The position numbers and the translations under genes were made by a program. From Sulfitobacter marinus (lineage in GTDB: Bacteria > Pseudomonadota > Alphaproteobacteria > Rhodobacterales > Rhodobacteraceae), in the NCBI RefSeq assembly GCF_900116285.1, contig NZ_FPAJ01000004.1, forward strand, positions 248,001 through 312,000: a stretch of DNA of 64,000 nt. The letters run 5' to 3'. Shown piece by piece: positions 28,962-38,999 of the stretch (position 1 is the first letter of the stretch; every line of letters begins with the position of its first letter). The notes beneath the pieces are model-generated. The model was not told the DNA's origin. It ran no database searches and saw nothing but the letters and a program-made list of their open reading frames with translations.

Positions 28962-31604
28962 TTACCCGGCCTTCTTGGCTGGTGCCTTTTTCGCGGGCGC
29001 TTTCTTTTTGGCTGCAGGTTTCTTTGCTGCGGGCTTTTTAGCGGCGGCCTTTTTTGCAGGTGCCTTTTTGGTCGCCGCTTTACGCTTGGCCGGTGACTTA
29101 GCCAATTTTTCCTCGATCAGCTCGACGGCACGTTCCATAGTCAGGTCGGCAGGCTCGACTTCTTTGGGAATGGTCGCGTTGACCTTTTCCCATTTCACGT
29201 AGGGCCCGTATTTGCCTTCCATGATGTTCACATCGCCGCCCAGATCAGGGTGTTCGCCCATCTCGCGGATCGGTTTTGCGGCCTTGCCACGCCCGCCCCG
29301 GCTGGCAACCTTTTCGGCCAGCAATTGCACGGCACGGTTCATGCCCACGGTGAATACTTCGTCGAGGCTTTCAAGGTTGGCGTTTGTGCCGCCACGATCC
29401 GACGTGCTGGGCGCGTGTTTGATATAAGGTCCGTAACGCCCGATATTGGCCCAAACCATGATCCCGTCTTCGGGGTGGGGGCCGATCTCGCGCGGCAAGG
29501 ACAGCAGCATCAATGCGCGGTCCAGCTCAAGCTCTTCTGCGGGCCAGTCTTTGGGCACCGATTGGCGCGGCGGTTTCTTGTTCTCTTCGGTGACGGCTCC
29601 GCGCTGCACATAGGGGCCAAAACGTCCCTTGAACACGCGAATTTCGTCGTCATCGTCTTCGCCCAATAGCTTGCCATCCGGTGGGATAGCCGATTTCTCT
29701 GCCTCGGGGTCAGGTGGGCCAAAGGGGCGCGTATAGCGGCATTCGGGATAGTTCGAGCAACCAATAAACGCGCCACCCGACCGCGCTGTGCGCATCGACA
29801 ATCGACCCACACCGCAGTTAGGACACAGACGCGGATCCGAGCCATCTTCGGTGGGCGGGAACAGGTGCGGCTCTAGAACTTCGTTAATTTTCTCGAGCAC
29901 TTCGGTGATCCGCAGATCGGCCGTTTCAGCAATCGCCGCCGAGAAATCTTTCCAGAAGCGGCCCAAAACGTCTTTGTAATCCGCATCCGCCGCGCTGACT
30001 TTATCCAGTTGGTTTTCAAGATCGGCTGTAAAGTCATAGCCGATATACTTGCGGAAATAGTTCTCGAGGAATGCGGTCACAAGCCGCCCCTTATCTTCGG
30101 GGAACAGACGGTTGCCTTCCTTGCGGACATATTCGCGGTCTTGGATGGTGGTCACGACGCTTGCATAGGTCGACGGCCGCCCGATCCCCAATTCTTCCAT
30201 GCGCTTGACCAATGTCGCTTCGGTATAGCGTGGCGGGGGCTGGGTGAAATGCTGCTCGGGCGTGACCGAGCGTTTGTCCATCTTATCGCCTTGGGTGATT
30301 TGCGGCAGGCGCTTGTCGTCCTCGTCAACGACATCATCGCGGCCTTCCTCATAGACACGCAGGAAACCGTCGAACTGAACAACCTGACCTGTTGCCCGCA
30401 GGCCGACCTGTTCGTCTTTGCTGCCGATTTCGACTGTGGTGCGTTCCAACCGTGCGCTTTCCATCTGGCACGCCAATGTGCGTTTCCAGATCAGATCATA
30501 CAGCTTGCGCTGATCCGGCTCGGTCAGTTTCAAGGCGGTTGCATCTTTGGCCATGTCGGTTGGCCGGATACATTCGTGCGCCTCTTGGGCATTCTTGGCT
30601 TTGTTCTTGTAGATGCGGGGGGACGACGGCACGTATTCTGCGCCAAAGCGGTCCTTGATCGCATCGCGCGCCATCGTCATCGCCTCTGGGGCCATGTCGA
30701 TACCGTCGGTCCGCATATACGTAATGTGACCGGCCTCGTACAAACGTTGGGCGGTGCTCATGGTTTGGCGGGCACCCATGCCGAATTTGCGGCTGGCCTC
30801 TTGTTGCAGGGTCGAGGTCATGAAGGGTGCTGACGGGTTCCGGCTGGCGGGCTTCGCTTCGACGCTGGTAACCGTCAGATCGCGGCTGGTGATCGCCTGC
30901 ACAGCCATTTCTGCCTGCGTTTCGTTGCCCAGATCAAAACGGTCCAGCTTTTTACCGGCAAGGGTGACAAGCCGCGCTTCGAATTCCTGACCGCGCGGTG
31001 TGGCAACCAGTGCTTTCACGCTCCAGTACTCGCGGTTGCGGAATGCTTCGATTTCCATTTCGCGTTCGACGATCAGTCGCAAGGTCACCGATTGGACGCG
31101 TCCGGCTGATTTCGCGCCGGGCAGTTTGCGCCACAACACCGGCGACAGGTTAAACCCGACAAGATAGTCCAACGCGCGCCGTGCCAGATACGCCTCGACC
31201 AGCGGCATATCCACTTGGCGCGGGTGTTTCATCGCTTCGCTTACAGCGGACTTTGTGATCGCGTTGAAAACCACGCGGCTGACTGGCGTGTCCTTCTTTA
31301 TCGATTTACGGGCCGTTAGTGCCTCTTGCAGGTGCCAGCTGATCGCTTCGCCTTCGCGGTCGGGGTCAGTCGCGAGGATCAGTTCGTTATCTTCTTTCAA
31401 CGCGTCGGCGATTGCTTTGACGTGCTTCTTGCTGGCCGATGCGACCTCCCAAAGCATGTCGAAATCATTTTCCGGGTCGACCGATCCATCCTTGGGCGGA
31501 AGATCACGTACGTGGCCATATGAGGCTAGAACAGTGTAGTCGCTGCCCAGATAAGAGTTGATCGTTTTGGCCTTAGCAGGTGATTCTACGACAACAACTG
31601 GCAT
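28962..31604 (-). CDS. topA: DNA topoisomerase I
   Basis: 880 aa type IA topoisomerase that relaxes negative supercoils. The toprim domain starts VVVVESPAKAKTINSYLG and has the acidic DPDREGEAI motif; the active-site Tyr is in ITYMRTDG. One C4 zinc finger is clear (CPNCGVGRL ... CSNYPECRY), then several C-terminal repeat domains (FKGRFGPYVQRG, NIGRYGPYIKHA, MEGKYGPYVKWE). The last 30 residues are a KKAPAKKA-type basic tail. It is the usual neighbour of dprA. Confidence 0.97.
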   Translation of the reverse strand: MPVVVVESPAKAKTINSYLGSDYTVLASYGHVRDLPPKDGSVDPENDFDMLWEVASASKKHVKAIADALKEDNELILATDPDREGEAISWHLQEALTARKSIKKDTPVSRVVFNAITKSAVSEAMKHPRQVDMPLVEAYLARRALDYLVGFNLSPVLWRKLPGAKSAGRVQSVTLRLIVEREMEIEAFRNREYWSVKALVATPRGQEFEARLVTLAGKKLDRFDLGNETQAEMAVQAITSRDLTVTSVEAKPASRNPSAPFMTSTLQQEASRKFGMGARQTMSTAQRLYEAGHITYMRTDGIDMAPEAMTMARDAIKDRFGAEYVPSSPRIYKNKAKNAQEAHECIRPTDMAKDATALKLTEPDQRKLYDLIWKRTLACQMESARLERTTVEIGSKDEQVGLRATGQVVQFDGFLRVYEEGRDDVVDEDDKRLPQITQGDKMDKRSVTPEQHFTQPPPRYTEATLVKRMEELGIGRPSTYASVVTTIQDREYVRKEGNRLFPEDKGRLVTAFLENYFRKYIGYDFTADLENQLDKVSAADADYKDVLGRFWKDFSAAIAETADLRITEVLEKINEVLEPHLFPPTEDGSDPRLCPNCGVGRLSMRTARSGGAFIGCSNYPECRYTRPFGPPDPEAEKSAIPPDGKLLGEDDDDEIRVFKGRFGPYVQRGAVTEENKKPPRQSVPKDWPAEELELDRALMLLSLPREIGPHPEDGIMVWANIGRYGPYIKHAPSTSDRGGTNANLESLDEVFTVGMNRAVQLLAEKVASRGGRGKAAKPIREMGEHPDLGGDVNIMEGKYGPYVKWEKVNATIPKEVEPADLTMERAVELIEEKLAKSPAKRKAATKKAPAKKAAAKKPAAKKPAAKKKAPAKKAPAKKAG

Positions 31605-31702
31605 ATATTTCCGTACCTTGGATCAATTGAAATAGGTCTGCGTGTGCTGTGACATGTGGCGTAGCGGTTGTTTTGTCAATGCGCAGGACGTGTGAAACTG
31701 GA

Positions 31703-31720
31703 CCGCTTGATCGCAAGCGG
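31703..31720 (-). other. Hairpin between dprA and topA
   Basis: CCGCTTG (31703-31709) pairs with CAAGCGG (31714-31720) around ATCG. It lies in the 254-base gap (31605-31858) between the dprA stop and the topA start, both minus. No T run follows on the minus strand, so it is a possible terminator only. Nothing else is seen in the gap. Confidence 0.4.
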
Positions 31721-31858
31721 GGGCGGGCACAGCAGCCAGATCACGCTGGATGTTTTGCGGGTGGCCAGTTCTGGGAGGCGGTGTAATGAATGCTTTCGCT
31801 TAATGATTTTGTGTTCAATCGACATGAGGAGACACGGGCCAAGTTAGTCTGATGCCCG

Positions 31859-33022
31859 TCATCCTGCGCGTGAAATCAGACCTCCGGGCTGGCGCAATAC
31901 CTGCCCCTCCAGTTCAAGGTCAATCAAGACTGGTGCGACATTGGCCGGGGCGGTTTGTAAATCCCGGATAAGTTGGTCTTCGGCGATCGGGCTAGGCCCC
32001 AGCCGCGACAGGATTTGCATATGCAAGGCGGCGGTTTCCCTGAGGGTTCTTTGCGTGGTCGCCTGTTTTTTGGCGGGTGTAAGGTTAAGCTCCGCTTGAG
32101 GGGAGTGCGATGTGGGTTGGCATTCCTTTCCCAAGGCCTCGATCACGTCGGCGGTGTTTCTGATCAGGCCTGCGCCATCCCGGATCAGCATATTGCAGCC
32201 AGCGGCGCGCGCATCAAAAGGGTGCCCGGGCACAGCCAGAACATCGCGGCCCTGATCCAACGCGTCGCGTGCGGTGATTAAGCTACCGGATTTTGCTGCG
32301 GCTTCTACAACGATTGTGGCACGGCTAAGCCCGGCGATAATTCTGTTGCGGCTTGGGAAATGGCGCGCCATCGGTTGCAGGCCCATCGGTTGTTCCGATA
32401 TCCGAAGGCCTGATTTTGCAATGTCCTCGGCCAATTGGGTGTTTTCGGCTGGATACATCACGTCAATGCCGCCTGCCTGCACGGCAATCGTACCAGTGCC
32501 AAGCGCCGCATGATGGGCGGCTGCATCAATGCCGCGCGCCAAACCAGACACCACTATATACCCAGCCTCGCCCAGACCTTTTGCCAGCGCTTTGGCCATG
32601 CGCGTACCCAGTGAGGATGCGTTGCGCGCGCCCACCATTGAAATGGTGGGGCGGTTCAGCAGGTCAGCATTGCCCATGACCCAAAGAAAGGGTGGGGCAT
32701 CATCTAGCTCGGCAAGGATGGCGGGATAATCGGCTGTGCCGTGCATGACCAGCCGTGCACCGGCGGCCTTGCCTGCCCGCAGCTCTGCATGAACGACGGT
32801 TTCGGAGCATATTTCGTAATTTTGGACGCCCGCGGCACGCGCCACCATCGGCAGCGCGGCCAGCGCATTCTGCGCAGTGCCATGTTCGGTCAGCAGTCGT
32901 TTATACGTTGCTACGCCGACCCGGCGCGAGCGCAACAAACGAAGACGGTCAAAACTTTCGTCTTCCGAGGTGGGTGGGATTGGGGGGTGAGTGGAAGAAG
33001 GATTGTGGTCCTTGTCAGTCAT
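31859..33022 (-). CDS. dprA: DNA-processing protein DprA
   Basis: 387 aa. The Rossmann-like core shows SMVGARNASSLGTRMAKALA, VVSGLARGIDAAAHHAAL and the SRNRIIAGLS motif; the C-terminal winged helix (DQLIRDLQTAPANVAPVLIDLELEGQV) is also present. It loads RecA on single-stranded DNA in natural transformation. The first 20 residues are Pro/Ser-rich. It lies between topA and tldD, all minus. Confidence 0.94.
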   Translation of the reverse strand: MTDKDHNPSSTHPPIPPTSEDESFDRLRLLRSRRVGVATYKRLLTEHGTAQNALAALPMVARAAGVQNYEICSETVVHAELRAGKAAGARLVMHGTADYPAILAELDDAPPFLWVMGNADLLNRPTISMVGARNASSLGTRMAKALAKGLGEAGYIVVSGLARGIDAAAHHAALGTGTIAVQAGGIDVMYPAENTQLAEDIAKSGLRISEQPMGLQPMARHFPSRNRIIAGLSRATIVVEAAAKSGSLITARDALDQGRDVLAVPGHPFDARAAGCNMLIRDGAGLIRNTADVIEALGKECQPTSHSPQAELNLTPAKKQATTQRTLRETAALHMQILSRLGPSPIAEDQLIRDLQTAPANVAPVLIDLELEGQVLRQPGGLISRAG

Positions 33023-33085
33023 CCCGTATCTCCGCTTGTTGCAGAATCAGGTATAGGTAGTGGTGGTTAACAACGCGTGAATGGT

Positions 33086-33116
33086 TCCCCGCCCATTTTC
33101 GCTAAATGGGCGGGGA
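33086..33116 (-). terminator. Strong hairpin after tldD
   Basis: A perfect 13-base stem, TCCCCGCCCATTT (33086-33098) with AAATGGGCGGGGA (33104-33116), and a 5-base loop. It is 8 bases downstream of the tldD stop and before dprA. The T run expected on the minus strand is missing, so it could instead stabilise the 3' end. Confidence 0.6.
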
Positions 33117-33123
33117 GGCCCCT

Positions 33124-34548
33124 TTATGTTGCGGCACCGCCGACAGTCAGTCCGCCAATCATCAAGGTTGGTTGCCCGACACCCACAGGCACCCATTGAC
33201 CGGCTTTACCGCAGTTGCCCATGCCCGGGTCCAGGGTCGGATCATTCCCGATGGCGCGGATATGCTTTAGGGCCGTTGCCCCGTCACCGATCAATGTCGC
33301 GCCCTTTACCGGGGCACCGACAACACCGTTTTGAACGCGGTAGGCCTCGGTACAAGAGAACACGAACTTGCCATTTGTAATATCGACCTGCCCGCCGCCA
33401 AATCCGACCGCATAGATACCATCCTTGAGGTCGGCGACGATATCACCTGGGGCCACGTTGCCGCCCAGCATATAGGTATTGGTCATGCGCGGCATTGGAA
33501 TATGCGCATAAGATTCGCGCCGGCCGTTCCCCGTTGATTGCACCCCCATCAGGCGGGCGTTCTGACGGTCTTGCATATAGCCAACCAATACTCCGTCTTC
33601 GATCAATGTGTTCTTGGCCGACGGCGTGCCTTCGTCATCTATGGTGATTGAACCGCGCCGATCGGGGATTGTACCGTCATCCAGCACTGTTACCCCTTGG
33701 GCGGCGATCTGCTGGCCCATCAGCCCGGCAAAGGCACTTGTTCCCTTGCGGTTAAAGTCCCCTTCCAGGCCGTGGCCGATCGCCTCGTGCAGCAGGATAC
33801 CGGGCCAGCCGGGACCAAGCACCACATCCATCATACCTGCGGGGGCAGGGACGGCCTCAAGGTTAACGCACGCAACCCGCAACGCTTCGCGGGTTTTCGC
33901 CTGCCAATCGGACCGGGCGATCAAGCCATCTAGCCCGACACGCCCTCCGCCACCGGCAGTGCCGCTTTCGCGCCGACCGTCCTGTTCAACGATGACGGAA
34001 ATGTTAACACGCGTCATCGGGCGTATATCGCGGACGGTCGTGCCTTCTGGGCGCAGAATCTCAACCTCTTGGATTGATGCGGATATAGAGGCCGACACCT
34101 GCACCACGCGTTTGTCCAAAATTCTGGCGAAATCGTCAATTTCACGAAGTGTTTCAACTTTTACGGAAAATGTGGCCCCGGCAATCGGATCTTCGTCGGT
34201 ATAGAGGTGGCGATTGGTCGCAACTGGCCCGTCCGCCCAAGTGCCGCCGCCATCACCCACGGCCAGACGCGCAGTTTCGGCGGCCCGGCGCAGGGCAGAT
34301 TCGGTGATTTGCGAAGAATGCGCATATCCTGCGACCTCGCCGCGCACTGCGCGCAGGCCAAAACCCTCGGACGCATCATAACTTGCTGTTTTTAGACGCC
34401 CATCATCAAACATCAGCCCCTCGGACCTGCGCCGTTCGAAAAACAATTCGCCATCATCGGCACCCGCAACGGCATCTTTCAACATCGCAAGGGCTGTGTC
34501 GCGGTCAAGGTCACCCTCAAAAGGGTTAAAACGAGGTTGGCTCATCAA
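33124..34548 (-). CDS. tldD: Metalloprotease TldD
   Basis: 474 aa, TldD/PmbA family. The zinc helix is HEAIGHGLEGDF at 254-265, and the C-terminal half has the conserved GGGQVDITNGKFVFSC and AYRVQNGVVGAP motifs. It acts with TldE on small peptides such as microcin B17 precursors and CcdA. The next gene on the opposite strand (ctaC) is the standard neighbour in Rhodobacterales. Both Met codons at 34548 and 34545 are possible starts. Confidence 0.93.
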   Translation of the reverse strand: MMSQPRFNPFEGDLDRDTALAMLKDAVAGADDGELFFERRRSEGLMFDDGRLKTASYDASEGFGLRAVRGEVAGYAHSSQITESALRRAAETARLAVGDGGGTWADGPVATNRHLYTDEDPIAGATFSVKVETLREIDDFARILDKRVVQVSASISASIQEVEILRPEGTTVRDIRPMTRVNISVIVEQDGRRESGTAGGGGRVGLDGLIARSDWQAKTREALRVACVNLEAVPAPAGMMDVVLGPGWPGILLHEAIGHGLEGDFNRKGTSAFAGLMGQQIAAQGVTVLDDGTIPDRRGSITIDDEGTPSAKNTLIEDGVLVGYMQDRQNARLMGVQSTGNGRRESYAHIPMPRMTNTYMLGGNVAPGDIVADLKDGIYAVGFGGGQVDITNGKFVFSCTEAYRVQNGVVGAPVKGATLIGDGATALKHIRAIGNDPTLDPGMGNCGKAGQWVPVGVGQPTLMIGGLTVGGAAT

Positions 34549-34721
34549 GATGTTCCCAGATTTGTGTCAAAAAGATCGCTTCGCGTCCGTTTGACACAAG
34601 CAGAAGTCTTTATCTTGAAGTTAGAATATGATTGTAAGCATAGAGATTACAACGGCACGTGGCCCAAAACGGCACCTGCTGCTAAGATTCGCTAGCAATG
34701 GTCACAAGATCAGGACGACAT

Positions 34722-35618
34722 ATGAAACACCTTCTTAAACTTTCAGGTCTCATGGCCGCCTTTTCCGCCGTCCCCGCATGGGCGCAGGAGAACCTTCGCA
34801 TCGACGGCCTCGAAATCATCGGGGAACCGGTTGACGGGGAAATGGGCTTTCAGCCAGCGGTAACCCGCATTGCACAAGATATCCATGATTTGGACTATCT
34901 GATTTTGGTAATCATCACGCTGATTACCTTGTTTGTAACGGGGCTGATCCTTTGGGTCGCGGTCCGCTACAACAAGAAACGCAACCCGACTTCGGCATCC
35001 TTTACGCACCACACGCCGGTTGAAATTGCGTGGACCATTGCGCCGATTTTGATTCTCGTGCTGATCGGTGCCTATTCGCTGCCGATCCTTTTCCGCCAGC
35101 AGGAAATCCCGCAGGCTGATCTGACCATCAAGGCTATCGGTAACCAGTGGTACTGGTCTTACGAATATGTCGACGAAGGTTTCGGCTTTGACAGCTACAT
35201 GATCGGTGCGCCGGCTTTGGGCGGTGAAAACCGTAAAACACCCGAGGTCGTCGCCGAGCTGGAAGCCGCAGGCTATACCGAGCAGCAGTTCCTTTTGGCC
35301 ACGGACACCGCCGTCGTGATCCCCGTGGGCAAGACAATTGTTGTTCAGGTCACAGGGTCTGATGTGATCCACGCTTGGGCCATTCCAGCATTTGGTGTGA
35401 AACAGGATGCTGTTCCGGGCCGTCTGGCCGAAACATGGTTCACCGCTGAGAAAGAAGGCGTGTACTTTGGCCAGTGTTCAGAACTGTGCGGCAACGCGCA
35501 CGCCTACATGCCGATCACGGTCAAGGTTGTCTCCGAAGCCGCATACGCAGAATGGCTGAACGAGGCGAAAGCGGAATACGCAGGTATTGCACAGCCTTTG
35601 ACCGTCGCTTCGAAGTAA
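34722..35618 (+). CDS. ctaC: Cytochrome c oxidase subunit II
   Basis: 298 aa. A signal sequence (about 1-22) ends AWAQ, two membrane helices follow (ILVIITLITLFVTGLILWVAV; IAPILILVLIGAYSLP), then the periplasmic CuA domain with QCSELCGNAHAYM, where two Cys, a His and a Met bind the copper pair. It is the electron entry site from cytochrome c. The ATG at 34722 has AGGACG upstream. The divergent tldD lies 173 bases away, and TTGACA at 34591 may be part of its promoter. Confidence 0.96.
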   Translation: MKHLLKLSGLMAAFSAVPAWAQENLRIDGLEIIGEPVDGEMGFQPAVTRIAQDIHDLDYLILVIITLITLFVTGLILWVAVRYNKKRNPTSASFTHHTPVEIAWTIAPILILVLIGAYSLPILFRQQEIPQADLTIKAIGNQWYWSYEYVDEGFGFDSYMIGAPALGGENRKTPEVVAELEAAGYTEQQFLLATDTAVVIPVGKTIVVQVTGSDVIHAWAIPAFGVKQDAVPGRLAETWFTAEKEGVYFGQCSELCGNAHAYMPITVKVVSEAAYAEWLNEAKAEYAGIAQPLTVASK

Positions 35619-35679
35619 CTAAATGTAAGATGCCGGGGCGCGCTGCGTGGCCCGGCCCTTCCGTATTTGAGTTTTTGAC

Positions 35680-36618
35680 ATGTCAGACACGAGCACAACC
35701 ACCTCTGGCGACTATGAGTCGCAGCTGGGCGACTATTTCGCACTGCTGAAGCCGCGCGTGATGCAGCTGGTCGTTTTCACGGCGCTGGTCGGTATGTTGG
35801 CCGCGCCGGTATCCGTGCATCCTGTGATTGGATTCGCGTCGATCTTGTTCGTGGCGATTGGCGCTGGTGCGTCTGGTGCTTTGAACATGTGGTGGGATGC
35901 GGATATCGACGCAATCATGCGCCGCACCGCAGGGCGCCCGATCCCGTCAGGGCGCGTCCAGCCGGGCGAGGCCTTGGCCATAGGTGTCGCGCTGTCTGGT
36001 TTGTCGGTGATGATGCTGGGGCTGGCCGCGAATTTGCTGGCCGCGGGCATGCTGCTATTCACAATTCTGTTCTACGCTGTTTTCTACAGCATGTGGCTGA
36101 AGCGCGCGACGCCGCAAAACATCGTCATCGGTGGGGCTGCTGGTGCGTTTCCGCCTGTCATTGGCTGGATCATCGCAACGGGCAGTTTCTCGGTCGAGGC
36201 GTGGCTGATGTTCGCGCTTATCTTCATGTGGACGCCGCCGCATTTCTGGGCGTTGGCGCTGTTCATGCGCAATGATTATGATGATGCCAAAGTGCCGATG
36301 CTGACCGTAACCCATGGCCGCACCTCTACGCGCCGTCATATCCTTGCCTATACTGTTTTGCTGGTGATCCTTGCGATTGGCACGGGTTTCACATCAATCG
36401 GCGGGCCGATCTATCTGGCAACAGCAGTTGTGTTGAATGTGCTGTTCTTGATCGGTGCGGTGAAGATTTGGAACCGCAACGAGGATGACAGCGAGGCCGA
36501 TAACTTCCTGGTCGAACGCAAGTTTTTCAGATTGTCGCTGTGGTACCTCTTTTTGCACTTCGGTGCGATTTTGGCCGAGGCCACATTGCGGCCCTATGGG
36601 CTGGGAGGGTGGTCATGA
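35680..36618 (+). CDS. ctaB: Protohaem IX farnesyltransferase
   Basis: 312 aa UbiA-type prenyltransferase that makes haem O for the oxidase. The two Asp-rich sites are visible: NMWWDADIDAIMRRT and the second WALALFMRNDYDDAKVPM. About eight membrane helices. It sits between ctaC and ctaG, the family's usual place, and its TGA overlaps the next start (ATGA). Confidence 0.95.
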   Translation: MSDTSTTTSGDYESQLGDYFALLKPRVMQLVVFTALVGMLAAPVSVHPVIGFASILFVAIGAGASGALNMWWDADIDAIMRRTAGRPIPSGRVQPGEALAIGVALSGLSVMMLGLAANLLAAGMLLFTILFYAVFYSMWLKRATPQNIVIGGAAGAFPPVIGWIIATGSFSVEAWLMFALIFMWTPPHFWALALFMRNDYDDAKVPMLTVTHGRTSTRRHILAYTVLLVILAIGTGFTSIGGPIYLATAVVLNVLFLIGAVKIWNRNEDDSEADNFLVERKFFRLSLWYLFLHFGAILAEATLRPYGLGGWS

Positions 36619-36791
36619 GCATTCGCGCTGAGCACGAGCTTCACAGCCGGCGTCGTGGCCGCAATCTGGGAATTGGTCTGATGTTGGGCGCTTTCGTCCT
36701 TCTGGTGATGGCCCTGACCTTTGTTAAGATTACCAATATTGATTTTGGTGATTTGCCCGGTGGGGCCATTCAGACGCAGGAGAGCAACTGA
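36615..36791 (+). CDS. Small single-helix membrane protein (CoxF-like)
   Basis: 58 aa. MSIRAEHELHSRRRGRNLGI is a basic cytoplasmic start, followed by one hydrophobic helix (LMLGAFVLLVMALTFVKI, about 21-38) and a short acidic tail. Its ATG overlaps the ctaB stop, and its stop overlaps the ctaG start by 1 base, so it is coupled to both. Rhodobacterales cta operons often have a small gene of this kind, sometimes called coxF; its job in oxidase assembly is not known. Confidence 0.82.
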   Translation: MSIRAEHELHSRRRGRNLGIGLMLGAFVLLVMALTFVKITNIDFGDLPGGAIQTQESN

Positions 36792-37366
36792 TGGCCATGT
36801 CCGGCCCAGCAAAAACCGTAGCACAGACCGTATCAGTGGTCCTGCTGATGGGCGGGCTGGCTTGGGCGTCGGTGCCGTTCTACAATTGGTTTTGCAAGGT
36901 TACCGGGTTTGGTGGCACGCCAGGCCAGGTCAGCGCCAATGCCGGTGATGTCTTGGATCAAACGATCAAGGTCCGGTTTGACGGCAGCCTGAATCAGGGC
37001 ATGCCGTGGCAATTCAAACCTGCCGTAACAGAGATGGAGCTGCGCATCGGTGAAACGGGTCTTGCCTTTTATGAGGCCTATAACCCGACCGATAAACCGG
37101 TCGCCGGGCAGGCGTCATACAATGTCACGCCCTATTCGGCAGGCCCATTCTTCGAGAAAATCGAATGCTTCTGCTTTACTGAACAGGTGCTTGCCCCCGG
37201 TGAGCGTGTTCAGATGCCGGTAAGCTTCTTTGTCGATCCAGAAATCGTCACGGACCTTGATGGCAAGTATGTACATACGATTACACTATCTTATACCTTC
37301 TATGAGATTGATCTGCCCGAGGGATATGCCGCCCTTGACCAAGGCAGCCAGACAAACCTGAATTAG
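36791..37366 (+). CDS. ctaG: Cytochrome c oxidase assembly protein CtaG/Cox11
   Basis: 191 aa. One N-terminal membrane helix (about 12-32) and a periplasmic domain with the copper site KIECFCFTEQ (Cys-x-Cys-Phe), followed by LAPGERVQMPVSFFVDP. It inserts CuB into subunit I. The neighbours fit its role. Confidence 0.96.
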   Translation: MAMSGPAKTVAQTVSVVLLMGGLAWASVPFYNWFCKVTGFGGTPGQVSANAGDVLDQTIKVRFDGSLNQGMPWQFKPAVTEMELRIGETGLAFYEAYNPTDKPVAGQASYNVTPYSAGPFFEKIECFCFTEQVLAPGERVQMPVSFFVDPEIVTDLDGKYVHTITLSYTFYEIDLPEGYAALDQGSQTNLN

Positions 37367-37387
37367 GAAAAGGTGAGGGACGCCACC

Positions 37388-38191
37388 ATGGCCCATGAAA
37401 AAAACCACGATTACCACATTCTAGCGCCCTCGACATGGCCGCTGCTCAGCTCTTTGGCGGGTTGTGCCATGCTGGCTGGCATCGTTTTCTGGATGCACGA
37501 CATTACACCGTTCGTGTTCTTTGCTGGTTTGGCGGGCGTGTTGTACTGCATGTTTGGCTGGTGGTCCGAAGTTGTGGCCGAAAGCAAGATTGGTGACCAC
37601 ACCCCGGTTGTCCGCATCGGTCTGCGCTATGGCTTTATTCTGTTCATCATGTCCGAGGTGATGTTCTTTGTTGCGTGGTTCTGGACCTTCTTCAAAGAAG
37701 CCCTGTACCCGATGGATGCTTTCCCGGGCTCGACCTATGTGCAGCCCGATATCATTCCGGTTGACGCATTCCACCTGCCGCTGATCAACACGCTTATTTT
37801 GCTGCTGTCCGGCTGTGCGGTCACATGGGCGCACCACGCTTTGGTGCATGAAAACAACCGCAAAGACCTGGTCACTGGCCTGGCCGTCGCAATTGGTCTG
37901 GGTCTTATGTTCACGGCGTTCCAAGCCTACGAATACTATGAGCTGCTTGCCCATGACGATTGGACCTTTGGCGGTGATCTGTTTTTCTCCAGCTTCTTTA
38001 TGGCAACCGGCTTTCACGGCTTTCACGTGATTATCGGCACGATCTTCCTTGGCGTGTGTCTGATCCGCGCAATGCGGGGCGATTTCACGCCTGAGCAGCA
38101 TGTCGGGTTCGAAGCCGCTGCATGGTACTGGCACTTTGTTGATGTGGTATGGCTGTTTCTTTTCTTCGCCGTCTACATGTGGGGCATCTAA
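37388..38191 (+). CDS. ctaE: Cytochrome c oxidase subunit III
   Basis: 267 aa with seven membrane helices. [17 protein letters not shown] carries the conserved Glu of the subunit III lipid/proton site, then [19 protein letters not shown] and [13 protein letters not shown]; the C-terminus reads [18 protein letters not shown]. It stabilises proton pumping in the aa3 oxidase. The ATG at 37388 is preceded by GAGGGA. Subunit I is not in the window. Confidence 0.96.
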   Translation: MAHEKNHDYHILAPSTWPLLSSLAGCAMLAGIVFWMHDITPFVFFAGLAGVLYCMFGWWSEVVAESKIGDHTPVVRIGLRYGFILFIMSEVMFFVAWFWTFFKEALYPMDAFPGSTYVQPDIIPVDAFHLPLINTLILLLSGCAVTWAHHALVHENNRKDLVTGLAVAIGLGLMFTAFQAYEYYELLAHDDWTFGGDLFFSSFFMATGFHGFHVIIGTIFLGVCLIRAMRGDFTPEQHVGFEAAAWYWHFVDVVWLFLFFAVYMWGI

Positions 38192-38236
38192 ACGCTCCGC
38201 CTGCTTGCAAACCGGCAGGTAATCACTAAAAGCAAC

Positions 38237-38270
38237 AGGCGCGTAAGGGGGAACCTTGCGCGCCTTTGTC
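38237..38270 (+). terminator. Terminator after ctaE
   Basis: AGGCGCGTAAGG (38237-38248) pairs with CCTTGCGCGCCT (38254-38265), 12 base pairs with one T-G wobble, followed by TTTGTCTT. It ends the ctaC-ctaE transcript; surf1 starts 41 bases later. A weaker hairpin (CCTGC/GCAGG) lies at about 38200. Confidence 0.75.
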
Positions 38271-38310
38271 TTGATGTTGCCCCGGTGGTAACCAACCACA
38301 AGAGAGCCGT

Positions 38311-38991
38311 ATGCGCCGCACGCTATTCCTGCTGATTATCGGCCTTGGGGGGGCTGCTATCCTGATCTCGCTTGGGTTCTGGCAGGTACAGCGGCTTGCT
38401 TGGAAGCAGGCAATCATCGCTGATATAAACGCGCGTATCACTGCTACACCTGTTGCACTGCCTGAAACCGTTGCCCCCCAGACCGATGCCTACCTGCCGA
38501 TTGTCGCTGATGGCGTCATGGGTGATGGTGAAATTCACGTGCTGGTTTCGCAAAAGGACATCGGTGCCGGCTACCGCATTATCGCGCCGTTCCAATTGCA
38601 AGACGGTCGGCAGATCATGGTCGACCGTGGCTTCGCCCTTGCCGCAGATAAGGACGCTGAGCGCGCCATCGGACCAGCTACGGTCATTGGCAATCTGCAA
38701 TGGCCCCAAGAGACCGACGGCTTTACCCCTGCGCCGGACATGAACGCCAACATCTGGTTCGCCCGCGATGTCGATGCAATGGCCGCTCAGTTACAAACCC
38801 TGCCGATCTTGCTGGTGGCACGGTCGAGCTCTCTGCGCGCGCCGGGGGTAAGCGCCCTGCCTGTTGATACGGCCCGTATCCCCAATGATCACCTGCAATA
38901 CGCGATCACCTGGTTCTCTCTTGCCGCCATCTGGCTTGGCATGAGCCTATTTTTCCTGCGCCGCCGTGGCGCATCCAAAGTCGAAAGCTGA
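38311..38991 (+). CDS. SURF1 family oxidase assembly protein
   Basis: 226 aa. Two membrane helices bracket the protein (about 5-22 and 198-217); the first ends in the family signature SLGFWQVQRLAWK. SURF1 assists haem insertion into subunit I. It lies between ctaE and thrC, 8 bases before the latter. Confidence 0.92.
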   Translation: MRRTLFLLIIGLGGAAILISLGFWQVQRLAWKQAIIADINARITATPVALPETVAPQTDAYLPIVADGVMGDGEIHVLVSQKDIGAGYRIIAPFQLQDGRQIMVDRGFALAADKDAERAIGPATVIGNLQWPQETDGFTPAPDMNANIWFARDVDAMAAQLQTLPILLVARSSSLRAPGVSALPVDTARIPNDHLQYAITWFSLAAIWLGMSLFFLRRRGASKVES

Positions 38992-38999
38992 CCTTTCTT

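Noticed and set aside
28962..29080. Lys/Ala repeats at the topA 3' end as a tandem repeat
   Set aside because: Explained by the basic C-terminal tail common in alphaproteobacterial TopA.
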